Of a DNA stretch of 5,452 bases, positions 4,865-5,452 are shown one piece after another. The translations under genes were made by a program, and so were the position numbers. Source of the stretch: an uncultured Succinatimonas sp. Its GTDB lineage: Bacteria > Pseudomonadota > Gammaproteobacteria > Enterobacterales > Succinivibrionaceae. The notes below the pieces were generated by a model. That model worked only from the letters and a program-made list of their open reading frames with translations, searched no databases and was not told the origin of the DNA. Numbering within the stretch: the first letter of the stretch is position 1; the number at the start of each line of letters is the position of its first letter. Location of the stretch: the NCBI GenBank assembly GCA_902465145.1, contig CABQMD010000076.1:1-5452 (forward strand), in the 5' to 3' direction.

Positions 4865-5452
4865 ATGTCTCCTCTTGAAATACTTCTGTTCTCAATGGCA
4901 GGTCTGTTCCTGCTGGGGATCCCCATTTTTATGGCGTTGGCAGCCAGTTCCTGCATCACTTTGCTCTGCACCGACATTCTGCCGCTGTCCATCATTCACA
5001 ATTCACTGTTTGACGGTCTGAACATTTTCCCGTTGCTTGCTGTACCAAGCTTCGTGGTCGCCGGAACTTTGATGGAATACGGCAACATCACCAATCAAAT
5101 CATTACGGTGGTTAAACAGGTGGTAGGCCGCTCCTTCGGAGGTCTGGGTATCTGCACCATTCTGGCTTGTACTTTCTTTGCAGCCATCGCAGGTTCAGGT
5201 ACTGCCACCACCGCTGCAATCGGTGCAATTCTCATTCCTTCCATGATGAGAAATTCATACAAACCTGAACACGCCGCGGCCATAACCGCAGCAGGCGGAA
5301 CCATAGGAACTCTCATTCCTCCGTCAAACTCCATGATCATGTTCGCCGTTTTAGGCAACGTGTCGGTTACCGGCTTGTTTACCGCAGGTTTCATCCCCGG
5401 CTTCATCGTGGCTTTCTCTTTGTGCCTTACCACCTACATCATCGCCAAAAAG
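4865..5452 (+). CDS. dctM: TRAP transporter large membrane subunit, DctM family (3' end outside window)
   Basis: The ion-coupled transport subunit of the TRAP system, in the inner membrane. The first 196 codons are present, under half of the usual length of about 425 aa, and the frame is open at the right edge. Family landmarks appear in order: PLLAVPSFVVAGTLME (56-71), GRSFGGLG (88-95), AAIAGSGTATTAAIGAILIP (106-125), TAAGGTIGTLIPPSNSMI (141-158) and LFTAGFIPG (171-179). The AGSG and IPPS motifs are the hallmark hairpin segments of the DctM/ion-transporter superfamily and help form the sodium and substrate sites. The start ATG is preceded by GGAG (4855-4858) with 6-nt spacing, which supports translation as the third gene of the operon. 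Coupling to sodium is the family norm but is not shown here. Confidence 0.95.
   Translation, partial: MSPLEILLFSMAGLFLLGIPIFMALAASSCITLLCTDILPLSIIHNSLFDGLNIFPLLAVPSFVVAGTLMEYGNITNQIITVVKQVVGRSFGGLGICTILACTFFAAIAGSGTATTAAIGAILIPSMMRNSYKPEHAAAITAAGGTIGTLIPPSNSMIMFAVLGNVSVTGLFTAGFIPGFIVAFSLCLTTYIIAKK

Noticed and set aside
5095..5433. 112-codon open frame on the minus strand inside dctM
   Set aside because: It is antisense to strongly conserved DctM motifs, starts inside the gene and matches no family; it mirrors the sense codon bias.

Overview
The window looks like a chromosomal segment from a Gram-negative bacterium, most likely a gammaproteobacterium of moderate GC. The signs are an exported TRAP substrate-binding protein with a Sec signal peptide, a fused fructose-family PTS permease, a CRP-consensus-like palindrome and an Rpn/Transposase_31-family nuclease. 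The combination would suit gut or rumen fermenters such as Succinivibrionaceae, but that placement is inference.

Layout: positions 1-702 (minus) hold a decayed Rpn-family nuclease. One reading frame runs to the left edge but is broken by two in-frame stops, TGA at 637-639 and TAA at 388-390, with no frameshift. Positions 703-858 are a short spacer with a double hairpin and a near-consensus CRP palindrome that straddles the stop codon of the next gene. Positions 859-2739 (minus) encode a complete single-chain PTS EIIABC of the fructose family. Positions about 2740-3264 are a 0.5-kb AT-rich divergent control region with no convincing gene. It holds a cluster of GATC sites, a LacI-type AAACGTTT core, a 16-bp perfect palindrome and a dctP leader with an 8-bp long-range inverted repeat that covers part of the Shine-Dalgarno sequence. 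Positions 3265 to the right edge (plus) hold a tripartite TRAP transporter operon: dctP, then a strong 10-bp hairpin, then dctQ, then dctM, which is cut by the window end.

Function: the two transport systems are divergently transcribed. The PTS permease would import and phosphorylate a hexose using phosphate from HPr. The TRAP system would use a periplasmic binding protein and an ion gradient to import an organic acid, such as a dicarboxylate, sugar acid or sialic-acid-like compound. Neither substrate can be fixed from sequence alone, and no fruK, fruB or regulator gene lies in the window. The genes are familiar families and I see no wholly new system. The points most worth following are the regulatory structures between them (RBS-sequestering leader, dctP/dctQ hairpin, palindromes, GATC cluster), the variant phosphocysteine loop of EIIB, and the cleanly double-stopped rpn pseudogene.
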